This document shows, in pieces, positions 37,501 to 50,099 of a stretch of DNA of 64,000 nt (the first letter of the stretch is position 1; each line of letters starts with the position of its first letter). The stretch is from positions 2,852,001-2,916,000 of the forward strand of contig NC_080421.1 of the NCBI RefSeq assembly GCF_029873635.1, written 5' to 3'. The DNA comes from Malania oleifera (lineage: Eukaryota; Streptophyta; Magnoliopsida; Santalales; Ximeniaceae). The notes beneath the pieces were generated by a model, which made no database searches, was not told where the DNA came from, and saw only the letters and a program-made list of their open reading frames with translations. The translations under genes were made by a program, and so were the position numbers.

Positions 37501-40500
37501 CAAAATTGTACCAAATACCCATTCCTCAACTCAAACTCAACATCGTTAATGAGCTTTAGTTTCGGGTTAATTACCACATAAGCAAGAGCTAGGCAGTTCA
37601 TACTGCCTTCACAGACCATGGCAGTTATGGTCCTGAGCACATAGTATGCATAGAAGAAGTTTGTCGTCCTGCTATATGCCAATATAACTGTAAAAAAAAA
37701 AAAAAAAAAGGCTTTCTGTCAGCATAAGCATACAATTATTTTTTTTTTTCTTTGAAGGTACTGCTTGAAAATTTTCATTGCAGCAAATGCACAAACAGTA
37801 AATGGTCACTTGGATTGTTGGGCTTCATTTAATCTCATCTGGTAATATTTAAGGCTCCCATTTATCACCAAGGTATCAAGTTTTGCAACCAATGATCCAG
37901 AGACCATACTTCTGCACAATGGGAATGCAGTAAAGGTTATAGGAGTATAGGACAAGGAGCTCAGCTGGGGAGGACCACCAAGTGACAATAAACGACAATG
38001 GGGAAAGGGGAAGTGGCATGTAGCAGCAGGTGCCCACTTCTTATTCTTCTTGTTGCAGAAAAAAGAAGAACACCATGAGTTGAATGCATTTTTCTTTTTC
38101 TTAAAAAATGGTTTTGGAATATGAGAAAGGGAATCCAATACAATCATTTCTTAATCTGTTTTCCTTTTTTCCTTTTTTTTCTGGGATAATGTCGCAAAGC
38201 ACTATGAACTAAATTGCCTCAATTTAGACAACTGGGTACATTAGATTACAAAATGCTATTTTCGTTACCATATTTGTAGTGTTACTAAATATAAATCTCT
38301 ATTTTAACTATGCTCTCCTCCTGCAGCAACTGCTAAATCTAGAGTTGTTATTTTTCCAAACAGGGACGTTTTCTAGTGGGCATTGGTCCACAGCCACCAG
38401 TGACAGATTATTCATGTGCACATGGGAGAAATTCAATGACTTGTTCTAGCAGCATTGATGTGTATTGCTCCCCTCCATTTGACTTCTAGCAAAAAAAAAG
38501 AGCACTTTTTCTCATACAGGGAAGCCCAAAGTGATCTGTTGTGGATAAGTTGAAGTCAGCCAATCAACCAAGTACGTTTTCTCAATGGTAGATATTAGAA
38601 AAGCACTGTCTGGAAGTTCTATGGCTGTGCTTCCTCCACTTCTAAGAGAAATGGCCATTAAAGTTGAAAGTAAATTTAAGTGAAAGTTTTCAAGGTTTCA
38701 CTCATTAGATCATTTGTTTCAACAAGTCAAAAGCAAAAGAATCCCACCAAGCAAAAGCTGCTTATGTCTTAAGAAACATTTGAGTTAATCAGGCCCACAA
38801 GGTCACTTCACTTTTGAAATTTATGAAAGAATCCATAGACGTGGGAATGAAATTAGGAATTGTGGGAATAGAAATGAAATAATTCTGTGGATCTTATCAT
38901 TATTGGGAGAATCCCAATATCAGGATTTAGATTCCCATGCAGAACCAGAAGTGGGAATAGTAATTCAAGTAGGAGAAATGGATTATTGGGAGAATCCCAA
39001 TATCAGGATTTAGATTCCCATGCAGAACCAGAAGTGGGAATAGTAATTCAAGTAGGAGAAATGGATTTTTTTAATGTTTTATAATAGTAATATTACCCTT
39101 TTATTATAATAACAAACATCTTATACTTGTTCTTATTATTATTTAAACGATCGAAAAACATACCCGAGAATGAATTGTTCTTGTTTTCAAAAAATGTCAC
39201 CCACTTACAACGATGTGAACAATATCGGTTTTTAGTTAAGAGTTCAAATCTCATACCTACTTACCCGAAGGTAAAAATTAAAGGAAGACCACTCCACCGC
39301 AAACTTTCAAATCCTAAGGGTCCATTTGGATAAAAAATTTTACTTGGGAAAAGGAAAGGAAAAAAAAGAAAAAACTCATTTTCCCTTGTATTTTTCTTCT
39401 CTATTAAATATTATCAAAAATAAAAGTTTGTTTTAATATGATTAAGAATTAAGAAAAACTAAAAGTTAATGATGTGTAAAACTGAAATTTTGTTTATGGG
39501 TTTGGTATATTTTTTTATGTTTTTCTTACTTCCTTTGATAACCAAACATAAAGATATGGACTCCTTCATATTTTCCTTTTATTTTTCTAATATTTTTTGA
39601 GTTCCAAACAGACTCTAAAAGAAACTTGGATACACGATTGGCTGCAAGGAAAAAAGAAAAGAAAAGAAAAGAAAAGGTTAGACCGAACCTCGCAATTCTA
39701 CTCATTCTTAGTTCAGAAAAGACTTTATTATATTTGACACGCAAAAATAGAAATAAAATAAATTTCACCACTATTATGTTTTCCATATGAAGTTTTCATT
39801 TCATTACACTCTTGGAAAAGAAAAAATGTGATGCATACCAAGAGGGACAATGGAGATGGTCATGGGCAGAGTCAACAGAGCTTTCCTTCCATGCCTGTCT
39901 GATAGATTTCCTATTATTGGCATTACCACCAGATTTCCCAACCCTATTATCTGCATCAAACCAACCACATATAACATTAATTCTACTCATTGCAATTGGA
40001 TTATATAAATTATTCTTTAAAAAAATTAGATTATCTCAACATGAGTTTCATTATTAGGATCAAAACCCTATTTCTCTACACCATAGCCTCTCATGATTCA
40101 TCATGTGACCCATATTTAAACTAACCCTTTCTTTGTTATATAAATATAATATTCTTATACCCTTTTTGGTAAATAATTTGGGCATTTGGTGCGTCAGTTA
40201 AATAATACAATAGCTTAAGAGTGATTATGTTGGTCGGTGAAAATGATCCAATAGGATTAGGGTAATTTCAAAGTTGATGTGTTGGCCAAAATGATGATTC
40301 AATAGGGGTAGCATAGACAATTTAGAAGCCGGCCAACGAAAATGATAGAATAAAGTAGGGCGTTTTAGAAATTGTTGCCGAGATTTGAATTTTGCTATAT
40401 ATGACTTGGCTATTTAATAAAAAATCGAGTGACAATAGTGAAAGTAAACAGTAGAGTTGCGTGTTTTTTTGTCAATGGTCAAATAAAAGAAGTGTTTCTT

Positions 40501-42462
40501 GACAATTCTAAGACCGATCGTGTACTTTACATTTTTTTTATGTGAAGATTAAAAAAATTAATCAGATTTATCTATAGAACAAGTCATAATCTTGTAAAAT
40601 GACTTCTCTCAATTAAGAATATTTTTTTTTAACTTTTCTGAAAAAAAAAAAAAGAGGAAGTATAGACAAGGGCAAGGGCTTTCCTTTGTCCCTTCACTCA
40701 CCACACTCAAAACAGAGGATCCCTCCTCTGTCCCATCATCCTCCATACTCAATGTACAATATTCTCTCTCTCTTTTTTCTACCCTTGGACAGGACCCACT
40801 AATTTTATTTTAAAATGAAAATAATAAAATTTTCGAATCTTTGCCTATTCGACTTATCCCGGATATATATATAAGAGTATATCTTACACTCGGGAGCGAG
40901 TATGGTTTATCCACCCTTATAGATATTCAAGACATAGCCAAAATACTGGTCTCAGAATACCTACTAATTGTCAATTCAAAATGAGGTAGATTTTTTTAGA
41001 GGGTCGTTAGAGTCAAGGTTACACAATTGTGTCTAAGATAATGATAGCTAACCTTCTCTAGTTCCATACAAGGAAAAAAATTTTAGTGTGCGGAGCATGT
41101 ACATCACCCTCATTTATTTGTGAGATTCATTAAGGTCCCATTTGAAACTTGAAAATATTAGAAAAAAGAAAGGAAAATATCAAGAAATCCACGTTTTCGT
41201 ATTTGATTATCAAGGAAAATAAGAAAGAAAATAAAAAATATATCAAATTTACCAACAAAATTTTGATTTTACACATCACTATTATTTAATTTTTTTATTT
41301 TTTAATCATATAAAAACAAACTTTTATTTTTAATAAAATTTAATATAAAAAAAATATAATAAAATATGAGTTTTCTTTTTACTTTCCTTTCCTTTCTGCA
41401 AGTAAAATCCTCCGTCCAAACAGACCATAAGTAAGTGGTGATAATGTGGCCGAGTCATACCCAATAATTTTATAACTGTGGGAGATGAGACATTTTTTTG
41501 TTTTGGTCCCTATAATGCATCTTAATAATGATTGTGACTCTCAAACCAAAAACAAATTAGGCTCATATCAGTTTAATTATCTTAACTTTTACTATAAAAA
41601 CTTATGAAGAAAATTCAAGAACAGTTAATTCCAGACAAAGTTAAGTGAAAAAAATGAAAAATAATAATAATTTTTGCTTTTGAACAAAGTATTTTTGCAA
41701 ATTCAAAAGAAAAAAATAAAATAAGAAGAATAATTATTTTAATTGCATTTTCTCTACTTTTGAAATATAATTAATATTTAAAAAATAAAAAAGTAATGAC
41801 GTGTAAAATAAAAAAAATACAGTTATTCAGTTAGAATAAAATTTAAACTTAAAGAAAAAAAGCTATAACTTTTCTTTAATCCTCCATATTTTTTTTCAAT
41901 ATCTTCGAAACTTTTTCAAGTCAAACATTAGGTAATAAATTATAATAAATTAGCATACGTTGTTACTTGCCCTCTAAGTAAAACGGCAATATCTCTTTAC
42001 CTTTCGTTTTATAATTGAATCTTTAAGTAAGAGGAATCGAATCCCGAGGTTCATCCAACAATCACTATCGATATTTTAATATCTCGATAATAGAATTTTA
42101 GAAAAATGAAACTATGAATTTGAACGTTAGTTGGGATTTATGCTTCTCTCTGTTTTCCTCCACACCTTACTCCTGAGATATTAAACCATATCTACGAGAT
42201 TATTCAATTGAACAACAATTGAATCGATTAATATACGCATTTTTATATATAATAAATGCATGCATTTAAATGTATAAACGGAGAAACGTACCGCCTGTTG
42301 AAATCCTGAGAGGAAAATTGCGAGGGAGCACTCGTCCTGGCCGGGGCAGAGAGCAGCCATGGTGACGTCGGTAATCGCCGGAATCACCATGAATCCGGCG
42401 AAGCTCGACAAGAACACCGTCACGAACAGGTGGCCCAGGCGTGCCCAGTATATCTTCTCCAT
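34593..42462 (-). CDS. Major facilitator superfamily transporter, TetA/HIAT1-like (At2g16970-90 group), 436 aa
   Basis: Thirteen exons on the minus strand, listed from the ATG: 42292-42462, 39839-39950, 37575-37687, 37264-37386, 36959-37161, 36482-36557, 35954-36040, 35746-35826, 35622-35654, 35395-35448, 35267-35308, 34841-34919 and 34593-34729 (TAG). Their lengths sum to 1,311 nt and phases agree at every junction. Twelve GT-AG or GC-AG introns are implied; the one after exon 7 has a GC donor at 35952-35953. The protein is a hydrophobic membrane carrier with MFS motif A GNLSDRHGRK at residues 71-80 and conserved blocks VFLSSFAGFMVIPAITDV, AYYVLRTITAMVCEGS, RSIASKQVGPDEQ and GKAQGCISG. These are typical of the plant family annotated as hippocampus-abundant-transcript/tetracycline-like transporters. 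Arabidopsis MEE15 belongs here; the substrate is unknown. 436 residues is a normal length. A non-ATG in-frame extension upstream of 42462 is ignored. Confidence 0.9.
38900..39065. repeat. Exact 83-bp tandem duplication in a transporter intron
   Basis: Copies at 38900-38982 and 38983-39065 are identical by eye, each starting TTATTGGGAGAATCCCAATA (itself a small palindrome) and ending AGGAGAAATGGA. It lies in the 2.15-kb intron between exons 2 and 3. Identity implies a very recent duplication or an assembly artefact. Confidence 0.9.
39318..39615. mobile_element. Tourist-like MITE in the transporter intron
   Basis: 298 bp with ends GGGTCCATTTGGAT and the complement of GAGTCTGTTTGGAA, flanked by TAA (39315-39317 and 39616-39618). 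It shares the internal motif TAATGATGTGTAAAACTGAA with the copy at 41134-41427, which is in the opposite orientation. Confidence 0.65.
41134..41427. mobile_element. Tourist-like MITE, second copy in the transporter intron
   Basis: 294 bp, inverted relative to the copy at 39318-39615. Ends GGTCCCATTTGAAAC and the complement of TGGTCTGTTTGGACGG, flanked by TAA (41131-41133 and 41428-41430). Two same-family copies in opposite orientation within one intron could pair in the transcript. Confidence 0.65.
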
Positions 42463-42931
42463 CTCTCCGTCTCTCAATGTGGAGAAATTCTACGAATTGG
42501 GCACTCTGTTTTTGCTTTCGGCACCTCTGTCTCCGGAGCTACTTCATTTGAAGAGGAATTAAAGAGATGTGAAGATCGAATTCAGTTGGAAAAAGAGGGG
42601 GGGGGGGGGGGCAGATTATAGCTTATTGCTGTGTATTACTGACTTTGCTTTTGCTTTTGCTTTCAGTGTAAGCAAAAGCGAAAGCAAATTAAAGCAGAGT
42701 GAGCTTCGGAATTCAGAGGGAGAGAGAGATTTTGGATGTCTTTCGCTGCTTCTCTGATATTTTAACCGGCAGAATGAAAAAGGACAAATTAATCAAAAGG
42801 GGAAGAGCAGAGCTGTGATGCAGTGAAGGGGTACGTGGCTTCCAAGCTGCTTCTGAAATTGAATCGTGCCCACTTGGACGTCCCTCGTCAATTCACAAAC
42901 AGCAGTTATTTGTGTCGCCATTTTTACCTTT

Positions 42932-42989
42932 TAATTTCTTTTTCTAATTTTAATTATAGTTAATTTCTTTTTCTAATTTTAATTATAGA
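42932..42989. repeat. 29-bp tandem duplication
   Basis: TAATTTCTTTTTCTAATTTT followed by AATTATAG occurs twice in a row (42932-42960 and 42961-42989), directly before the GA tract. Confidence 0.85.
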
Positions 42990-42991
42990 GT

Positions 42992-42994
<3 letters not shown>

Positions 42995-43063
<69 letters not shown>
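42995..43063. repeat. (GA)n microsatellite upstream of the transporter
   Basis: About 69 bp of GA, roughly 530 bp upstream of the transporter start codon. GA repeats near plant promoters can be bound by BBR/BPC (GAGA-binding) factors; binding here is inference only. Confidence 0.9.
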
Positions 43064-43066
<3 letters not shown>

Positions 43067-43213
43067 CAGAGTGAGAGAGGCAGAGCATTGGCTGGTTCGA
43101 AAGTGAGCAATAGAGTGAATATGGGGTCGTGGGTGGGGAAACAGGGGAGGGATAGAGAGTGGGTGGTTAGACTTTTTGAGTTTCCTTTATCTTTATTTTT
43201 ATTTTTTATTGTT

Positions 43214-43260
<47 letters not shown>

Positions 43261-44395
43261 GCACTTTTTCTTATTTAATTTTTGTATTGATTAATAGTGA
43301 ATTAGATTATAAAAATTGACTTTGGAGTTGTATATATTTTATTAAAATTGCACTTAAGATCACTCATATTTTTTTCATTTTGGCATGAATTAAATAAATT
43401 GATTATAATTAAATTAGTTTCAATATATAATTTTTTTTAAGGTCAAAATTGATTAAGAGATGTTTTATTGTCCCTAAGTTACTAAATTATCGTATTTTTA
43501 TATCTATCGTCAAACATAATAATTTTTTTGTCCCACTAAGTTTTTAAATTATTTTAATTTTATGTCTTTTATTAGAAGAACAATTTATTTAAAATATTTT
43601 TAAATAAACAAAGAAAAGAATTTGATAAAAATGTGTGAGTAATTAGTATTGGTTATTCTTTCTTCGTTTGTTTATGAAATGAACATCTAAATCAATACAT
43701 AATTAGTTTAGTCAAAAGTGATTTGTTTAATGCCGTTAGTTGTGGAAATTGAAGACGAAGATAAAGGTGATGATGTCTTTAAATTTTTGGTCCCTGCTTG
43801 CTTGGTTTGAAGACTTGGTTATATATATTCCTTTAAGTGAAGTTCGTAGTATAGTGGTAAAAGGTTTCTAGGTTCTCGGGTTGAATAAATTCAAAAAGAA
43901 ACCTAAGAAGGAGGTTCATGAATCAAAACCTTTGGTTGCTAAGGTTGAACATCATATTGTATGGTTTTGAACCACTGACATCACGGGTTGTCCTATAAAA
44001 AAAACTACATATGGTTGGAATCTAAGTCATCCTTATAAGTTCAAAATCTTCCTAATACATATCCGATATGGGATTGTGACGTGATCTCTAGTTCAATCTC
44101 TAACATCCTCATTAGGCAGTCTTAGACCCAACTCTAGTGAAATATTGTTCGCTTTGCCCCACTTGCTTTATTGGGTTGTCCTATAAAAGGGTCTTCACAT
44201 AGATAGAGCTCAAAACATTTCTTATAAGTTCAAGATCTACTTAATACAAATTTAAAGTGGAATTTTTTTTAAAATATTGAACAAGAAGAATTAACTAATG
44301 AGCTCAGCAAATTTGATGATATATATCATATAATATATGATAAAGTTATTTTGCTTAGGGTCGCTTAAAGGTCTCCAAACTCCAATTCCTCTGAA

Positions 44396-44895
44396 AATTT
44401 TTATTTGTATTAAAATTGAAAATCAAGATTTATATTTTAAATCATTTAAAAATAAATATATTATATAATATTTTGTGAGAAAAAATAAACATATTTTTTA
44501 AAAAATAATATACTATTTCCCATTTTATTTTTCAATTAATGCTAAAACATTGTAGTAAGGTTTGATTTCTATTCCCCAAATAATTCAAAAATCTTTTATC
44601 TTTCAGCAGTATAGGGCATATATTCTTTCATAATATTAGAAGGTAAGCATTTTATCCTTCACACAACACTATAATCACTTTTTCAATTTTTTAAAATTTA
44701 AATCCAAAAATAGGAAATCAGAATCTAATTTGGTCAAAATATCATTTATTAAAAGTCAGCATCTATACTTTTAAATCATTTCAAAATAAAGATATTATAT
44801 GATATTTTGTCAGAAAAAAGTGAAACAAATTTTTTTTTTTATAAAAGATATTATATCATTTCATTTTATTTTTCAATTAATGTGTATTTTTTCTG
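44396..44895. repeat. Two diverged direct repeats, AT-rich
   Basis: About 150 bp at 44396-44545 recurs at 44750-44895. Shared blocks include TTTTAAATCATTT..AAATAAA, ATATTTTGT.AGAAAAAA and TTTTATTTTTCAATTAATG. Copies of an unassigned repeat or MITE. Confidence 0.5.
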
Positions 44896-45116
44896 CTCTT
44901 TTTTTAAAAAAATAAAGGGTAAAATTTTTATTTGGATAGAATAGCACACATAATTTTTATGCCTATTTCTATTTCAAAAAATAATTTAAATTTATTTTTT
45001 ACTTAAATTTGATTAACATTAATAACATATGAATTCATAAAATAAGTCAACTTAATAAGTAGAACCTAAAAATAGGTTGACTAAATGAAAAAAATTCAAT
45101 ATGCTAGTATTGCCAC

Positions 45117-45535
45117 TGTTATAAAAGGATGCAAATAATTAATAATAAAATAAATAGAGATGAGACCAAGATTTTACGTGGTTCGAATATACCTATTCCA
45201 CGGGCGAATGAAATAAAAAACTTCACCATTTAGGGAGAGAATTACAATATAATGTCTAACCCACTACTCAACCCAATACAATACACTTGCTATTATTCTT
45301 TTTCTCCTGCTTCTCTTCTTTTTTTCCCTGCGTGTTCTTCTTCCGCACAATTCTATCTTTCTGTTTCTTTCTTATTTTTGTGCTTGTACACGTTCAAATT
45401 AATTCCTTCAATCCGTGCGCATACACTCTTCCTTTTATAGCTAAATGAGAGGGTGCAGGTAGGATATTATTGTTAATTTATAGCTTTTGCAGGTGGGCTT
45501 GTCAAGTGATTGACAACCACCCACATTTCATAACA
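45117..45535 (-). repeat. 3' LTR of the copia element
   Basis: 419 bp, TGTTATAAAAGG at the left end and CATTTCATAACA at the right end. Next to it on the inner side is a purine tract (minus strand AAGGGAGAGTG), the polypurine tract. Confidence 0.85.
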
Positions 45536-47040
45536 CTCTCCCTTGGCTGTCACTCATATATTAACTCTTCCTACTAAAATCTTTAAGATGTCTCATTCTG
45601 ATAAAATGAACCAATTTCTTGAATGTTGTAGTAAATAAAACTTTGGTGAACAAATTTGCTAGATTGTCACTTGATCTGATCTACTGAACATCTATATCAC
45701 CATTCTTCTAGAATTCATATGTATAGAAGAATTTTGGAGAGATATGCTTCGTTCTGTCACCCTTTATGTATCCTCCTCTCAGTTGAACTATACATGCAAC
45801 GTTGTCTTAATATAAAACTGTTGTAATATCTTTAATTGATTGAAGACCACAATTTGTTTGGATATGAGAAATAATTCATCTGAGCCATACACATTTTCTA
45901 CTAGCTTTATAGAAAGCTATTATTTCATAATGATTGGAGTATGTTGCTGTAATCGCCTACTTCACTGATTCCAAGATATAGCAGCTTTTTCATAAAGAAA
46001 TACATACCCAACTTGAGATTTTGCATTATGAAGATCAGATAAATATCCAACATCTACATATCCTACTAGTTGAGATTTAGAGTCAAATGAGTAGAATAAA
46101 CTCAAATCAAATGTACCTCTCAAATAGCGTAGAATGTATTTGATTCTATTCCAGTGTCGCTGAGTAGGAGCAGAACTATATCTTACTAATAAATTCATAA
46201 TAAATACAATGTCAAGTCTTGTACAATTAGTCAGATACATCAAAGAGCCGATAGCACTTACATATGATACTTCAGGATCAAGTAATTTTTCCCCCTCATT
46301 ATGAGGTTGAAATGGATCTTTCTTAACATCAAGTGATCGCACCATCATTGGAGATCCCAAAAGATGAACTTTATCCATATAGAATTGCCTCAATGCTTTT
46401 TCGGTATATCTGGATTGATGAACAAGAATTCCACCATTTACATGTTCAATTTGTAGGCCAAGACAATATTTTGTGTTTCCTAAATCTTTCATCTCAAATT
46501 TTGCCAATAAATAATTAACAGCTCTTGTAATGACCCTAAATTTCTTAACATGAAATATGATGTAATGAATGGAAAAGTCAACCCGAACCCGTGGGTAACG
46601 AGGACACCTGTCAATCACAGCGGAAACCTAAGCAGCAAATAAAATAAAATCTCAATCATTCAACCATGAAACATAATACCAGAGTTATTTACATTCCCAA
46701 AATATTGTATTTATTTACAATCTTCCAAAAGTCAAAATAACACTAGGATCGTACAACAAAAATCTCCTGATCCTAGTTTAACGCATACCCTTCTAGTAGG
46801 GAAGCTAAACCCACTCAACGGCAGCCCTGACCCGCCGGTCCTTCTGAGTTTCCTGAAAATCATTTAATATTCGAGGGTGAGACACTTCTTAGTAAGGGAA
46901 AATAAACTAAATACAGCTGTGTGAAAACATGAATATTTAAGGCACTTGTACGTATACAATAGATTTCATAACTCTGTAAACATTCATCATATCATACTAG
47001 ATAATTATATAATTTTATATTTGTTAATAAATCATAACAT

Positions 47041-47528
47041 ACATAAAACATCTGTTATAACTATAATACTGAAAATATACCCAAGATGAATAGCTAACTG
47101 GTGTAATGTATTAACCCCTATGACAGGTTGTGCAGCCCAAAGGCGGGACTCGACAATGGCTGACCGACCACTGCCGAGTCAAATATGTCTGTAAGTACGA
47201 TGAGCCCGCCACACCCTGATCTAGACTGCCAAGTGGACGTCCACACTCTACTGAAAGTCACATCGACTATCCATCTCCCACCCCACATAAAACATTTGTT
47301 ATAACTGTAATACTGAAAATATACCGAGGATGAATAACTAGCTGGTGTAATGTATTACCCCCCATGACAAGTTGTGCAGCCCGAAGGCGAGACCCGACAA
47401 TGGTTGGCCGACCACTGTCGAGTCAAATATGTCTGTAAGTACGATGAGCCCGCCACACCCTAATCTGGACTGCCAGGTGGACGTCCACACTCTACTGAAA
47501 GTCACATCGACTATCCATCTCCCACCCC
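47041..47528. repeat. 244-bp tandem duplication inside LTR A
   Basis: Copies at 47041-47284 and 47285-47528, about 90% alike by eye, both with ACATAAAACAT near the start and GACTATCCATCTCCCACCCC at the end. The unit contains GTTGTGCAGCCC..AGGCG, also found in LTR B (48716-48732) and, inverted, in LTR C (52710-52730). Confidence 0.85.
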
Positions 47529-47656
47529 CTCGTGGGGTGGTTAGCACTAATCTGATCATAAACATCTTATCTATAAGCTACGGTACCGAGCTACTGAAAT
47601 GAACTAAACTAACATCCTGGTTATGATAACATATAATACATGATCATACATAACAT

Positions 47657-47816
47657 CATTACGGCCTCGTGCCGAATATATCGTAATTACGATCTCGTGC
47701 TGAACATATCATAATTATGGTCTCGTGCCGAATAGATCATAATTACGGCCTCGTGCCAAATATATCATAAATACGGCCTCGTGCCGAATATATTGTAATT
47801 ACAGCCTCGTGCCGAA
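47657..47816. repeat. Short tandem repeat array in LTR A (about 28 bp unit)
   Basis: About six diverged copies of CATTACGGCCTCGTGCCGAA plus an AT-rich spacer (ATATATCATAA). Unit length varies slightly. Confidence 0.8.
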
Positions 47817-48064
47817 ATCATCTCAGGTATATACATTCTGAAAATAAATCGTTTATCATACATTCGTCAAAATCATCGTAACATAACATATCTTTTCATA
47901 ATACCTGATAACATACTTTGCTCATAAAATCTTTCATATCATAATACGTTTATATAAAATAATATTCATGTCACACATGCGCTGTATAAAATCATACTTC
48001 TTATTCTAAAATCGTAATTCTCTGGCATCTCATATATACATATTGTCACGACCGGCTCATTTAT

Positions 48065-48114
<50 letters not shown>

Positions 48115-49085
48115 ATAATATCAACATCGAACATCACAACTCAGCAAGTCATAATCCACCTGGACCCGTGGGTACCAGGGATACATCAGAACATACAGCA
48201 GAAGCCTACGCAGCAGAAAGTATAAAATCATATACATCTTGTCATAAGGTGAAATACATCATACCAGAGTACTACCAACACTATCTCTAAGTATATATAT
48301 ACATCCCAAAAATAAATTTAGGGACAATTCCCACAAAAAACCTAACTGTCCTACCAAAAACTTACCCTTCCAAAGAGGGCAATCACTGTTCTAGATCAGC
48401 GGGGCTTTTCCCACTCTCCTATCAGGGGCTCCTGAAAAATGTATAAGATTTAAGGGTGAGAAACCTCTTAGTAAGGGAAATAAACTAATACTAGTGTGTG
48501 GCAACATGAGTATATCGTGTTCTACATATACCATACATAACATATTCAATACTGTTTATCAAATCAGGGAAAACATATGTATATCAAAACATGGCAGAAT
48601 ATACTGCATTTTCATAAACATTTCTCATCTCATATCATGATAATGATAATAACATAAAAACCATCCTGGTGGGTTAGCTGGCTGTTGTCATGTATTACCC
48701 CCACATGATTGGGTTGTGTGGCCCGAAGGCGGGACCTGACAATGGTTGGCCGACCACTGCCAAGTCGATAGTCTAGTCTGTAGGTCCAATGGGTCTACCC
48801 AGACTGGTCCGTACACCAGGGGCGATAACAGCACACTGCTCGAACATAACCACATCGACTATCCAATCTCACACCACTCCGTACAGTGGCGTTAACACAA
48901 ATATCATGATCACGAGGACCATGGATACATAGCAACGGTACCGTGCAAGTGCTAGCCTAAACCAAGCCAACCAGGTTCTGATATCATATACATATACTGA
49001 AACCGTGATACATAAATATCTCATTTCATTTATTTTCACATTAATCATATCATTTCACATATATACATGTATCATAAAAATCATT

Positions 49086-49350
49086 GGCCTGTACGCTGGT
49101 ATTTCACATTTTATCATAGCTCGGCCCGTACGCCAGCTACACATAGCACAACCCGTATGCTGGCAAACAGTAATCACATAGCACGGCCCATATGCCGGCA
49201 AATCACATAGCACGGCCCGTACGCCGGCAAATCACATAGCATGACCCGTACGCCGGCAAATCACATAGCACGGCCCATACGCCGGCAAACATATCCACAC
49301 ACATATATATATATATATATATAAACATCTCGGCCCGTACACCGATTTTT
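49086..49350. repeat. Tandem array in LTR B (about 28-bp unit)
   Basis: Seven or eight copies of a unit built on GCACGGCCCGTACGCCGGCA with the spacer AATCACATA. The best-preserved four copies lie at 49180-49290. CG-rich in an AT-rich LTR. Confidence 0.85.
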
Positions 49351-49518
49351 CCATCATAAAATCCACATCATCCACATTCCTAGAAAACAGCATTACACAA
49401 CATTTTTACTCATGCCACACAGTAAATTTTCCACATATTTAACATACGATCATTTTCATAGTATTTTTCAAATATAAGACATATATATAATCATATACAT
49501 TTTCCATAAAGCAAATGA

Positions 49519-49522
<4 letters not shown>

Positions 49523-49574
<52 letters not shown>
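49523..49574. repeat. (AT)n microsatellite in LTR B
   Basis: About 52 bp of AT. Confidence 0.9.
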
Positions 49575-49576
<2 letters not shown>

Positions 49577-50063
49577 AATTTTCCAAAAAAGTACTAGTTT
49601 AGTTTATCCCTTCACCTGATTCCTGAAAAGCCCCTAATAAAACTGCCCCGCACCCGCAGGGTTCCTAACTCAACACCCTGAAAATGAAAAATTTCAGAAT
49701 TAAAGTTCAGTATTTCAAAGTATACAATATTTTCCTCGACTACCAAAAACCCAAATATTGGGTAGAAAGTTTTCACCCAAAAGCATTCAAGTTTAACGCC
49801 TGAGGGGTTCCCTGACCAATACTCCGAAATTGAAAACCCCCAGTATTAAACTTCAGTATTTTCATGCATATAACACTTTTCTCAACTGTCAAGACTCCAA
49901 AAATTGAGTAAAAAGACTTACCCTGGATTTGGGATGAAATCCAACTTCGTTTCCCTAATGATCCGCCTCGGTAAACTTGTAGAGAACTCTGTCAGGATCA
50001 TCGTGGTAGCTTCAGATCGTCGAGTTGGGGCCGGAAACGTAGAGAGAAGGGAGAGAGAACCGT

Positions 50064-50099
<36 letters not shown>

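Larger units (their letters stand above)
42463..45116. other. Transporter upstream region, microsatellites and AT-rich repeats
   Basis: Holds the promoter and 5' UTR of the minus-strand transporter. A run of about 16 G lies at 42596-42611. The tracts near the start are a 29-bp tandem duplication (42932-42989), GA (42995-43063) and AT (43217-43257). Beyond about 43260 the sequence is AT-rich. A tRNA-like TAGTATAGTGGTAAAAGG with CTCGGGTTGAAT around 43849-43885 suggests a decayed SINE, and repeat-like sequence follows at 44025-44260. No gene is supported. Confidence 0.45.

Noticed and set aside
43849-44260. tRNA gene or intact SINE/TRIM near 43.9 kb
   Set aside because: Box-like motifs are present, but there is no cloverleaf, no clear ends and no target duplication.
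45252-45440. 62-residue ORF
   Set aside because: Lies within the copia 3' LTR and is pyrimidine-rich low-complexity sequence.
49086-49350. CRISPR-like array
   Set aside because: Regular units, but the repeats are diverged, there are no unique spacers, and it lies inside a plant LTR; it is an LTR tandem repeat.
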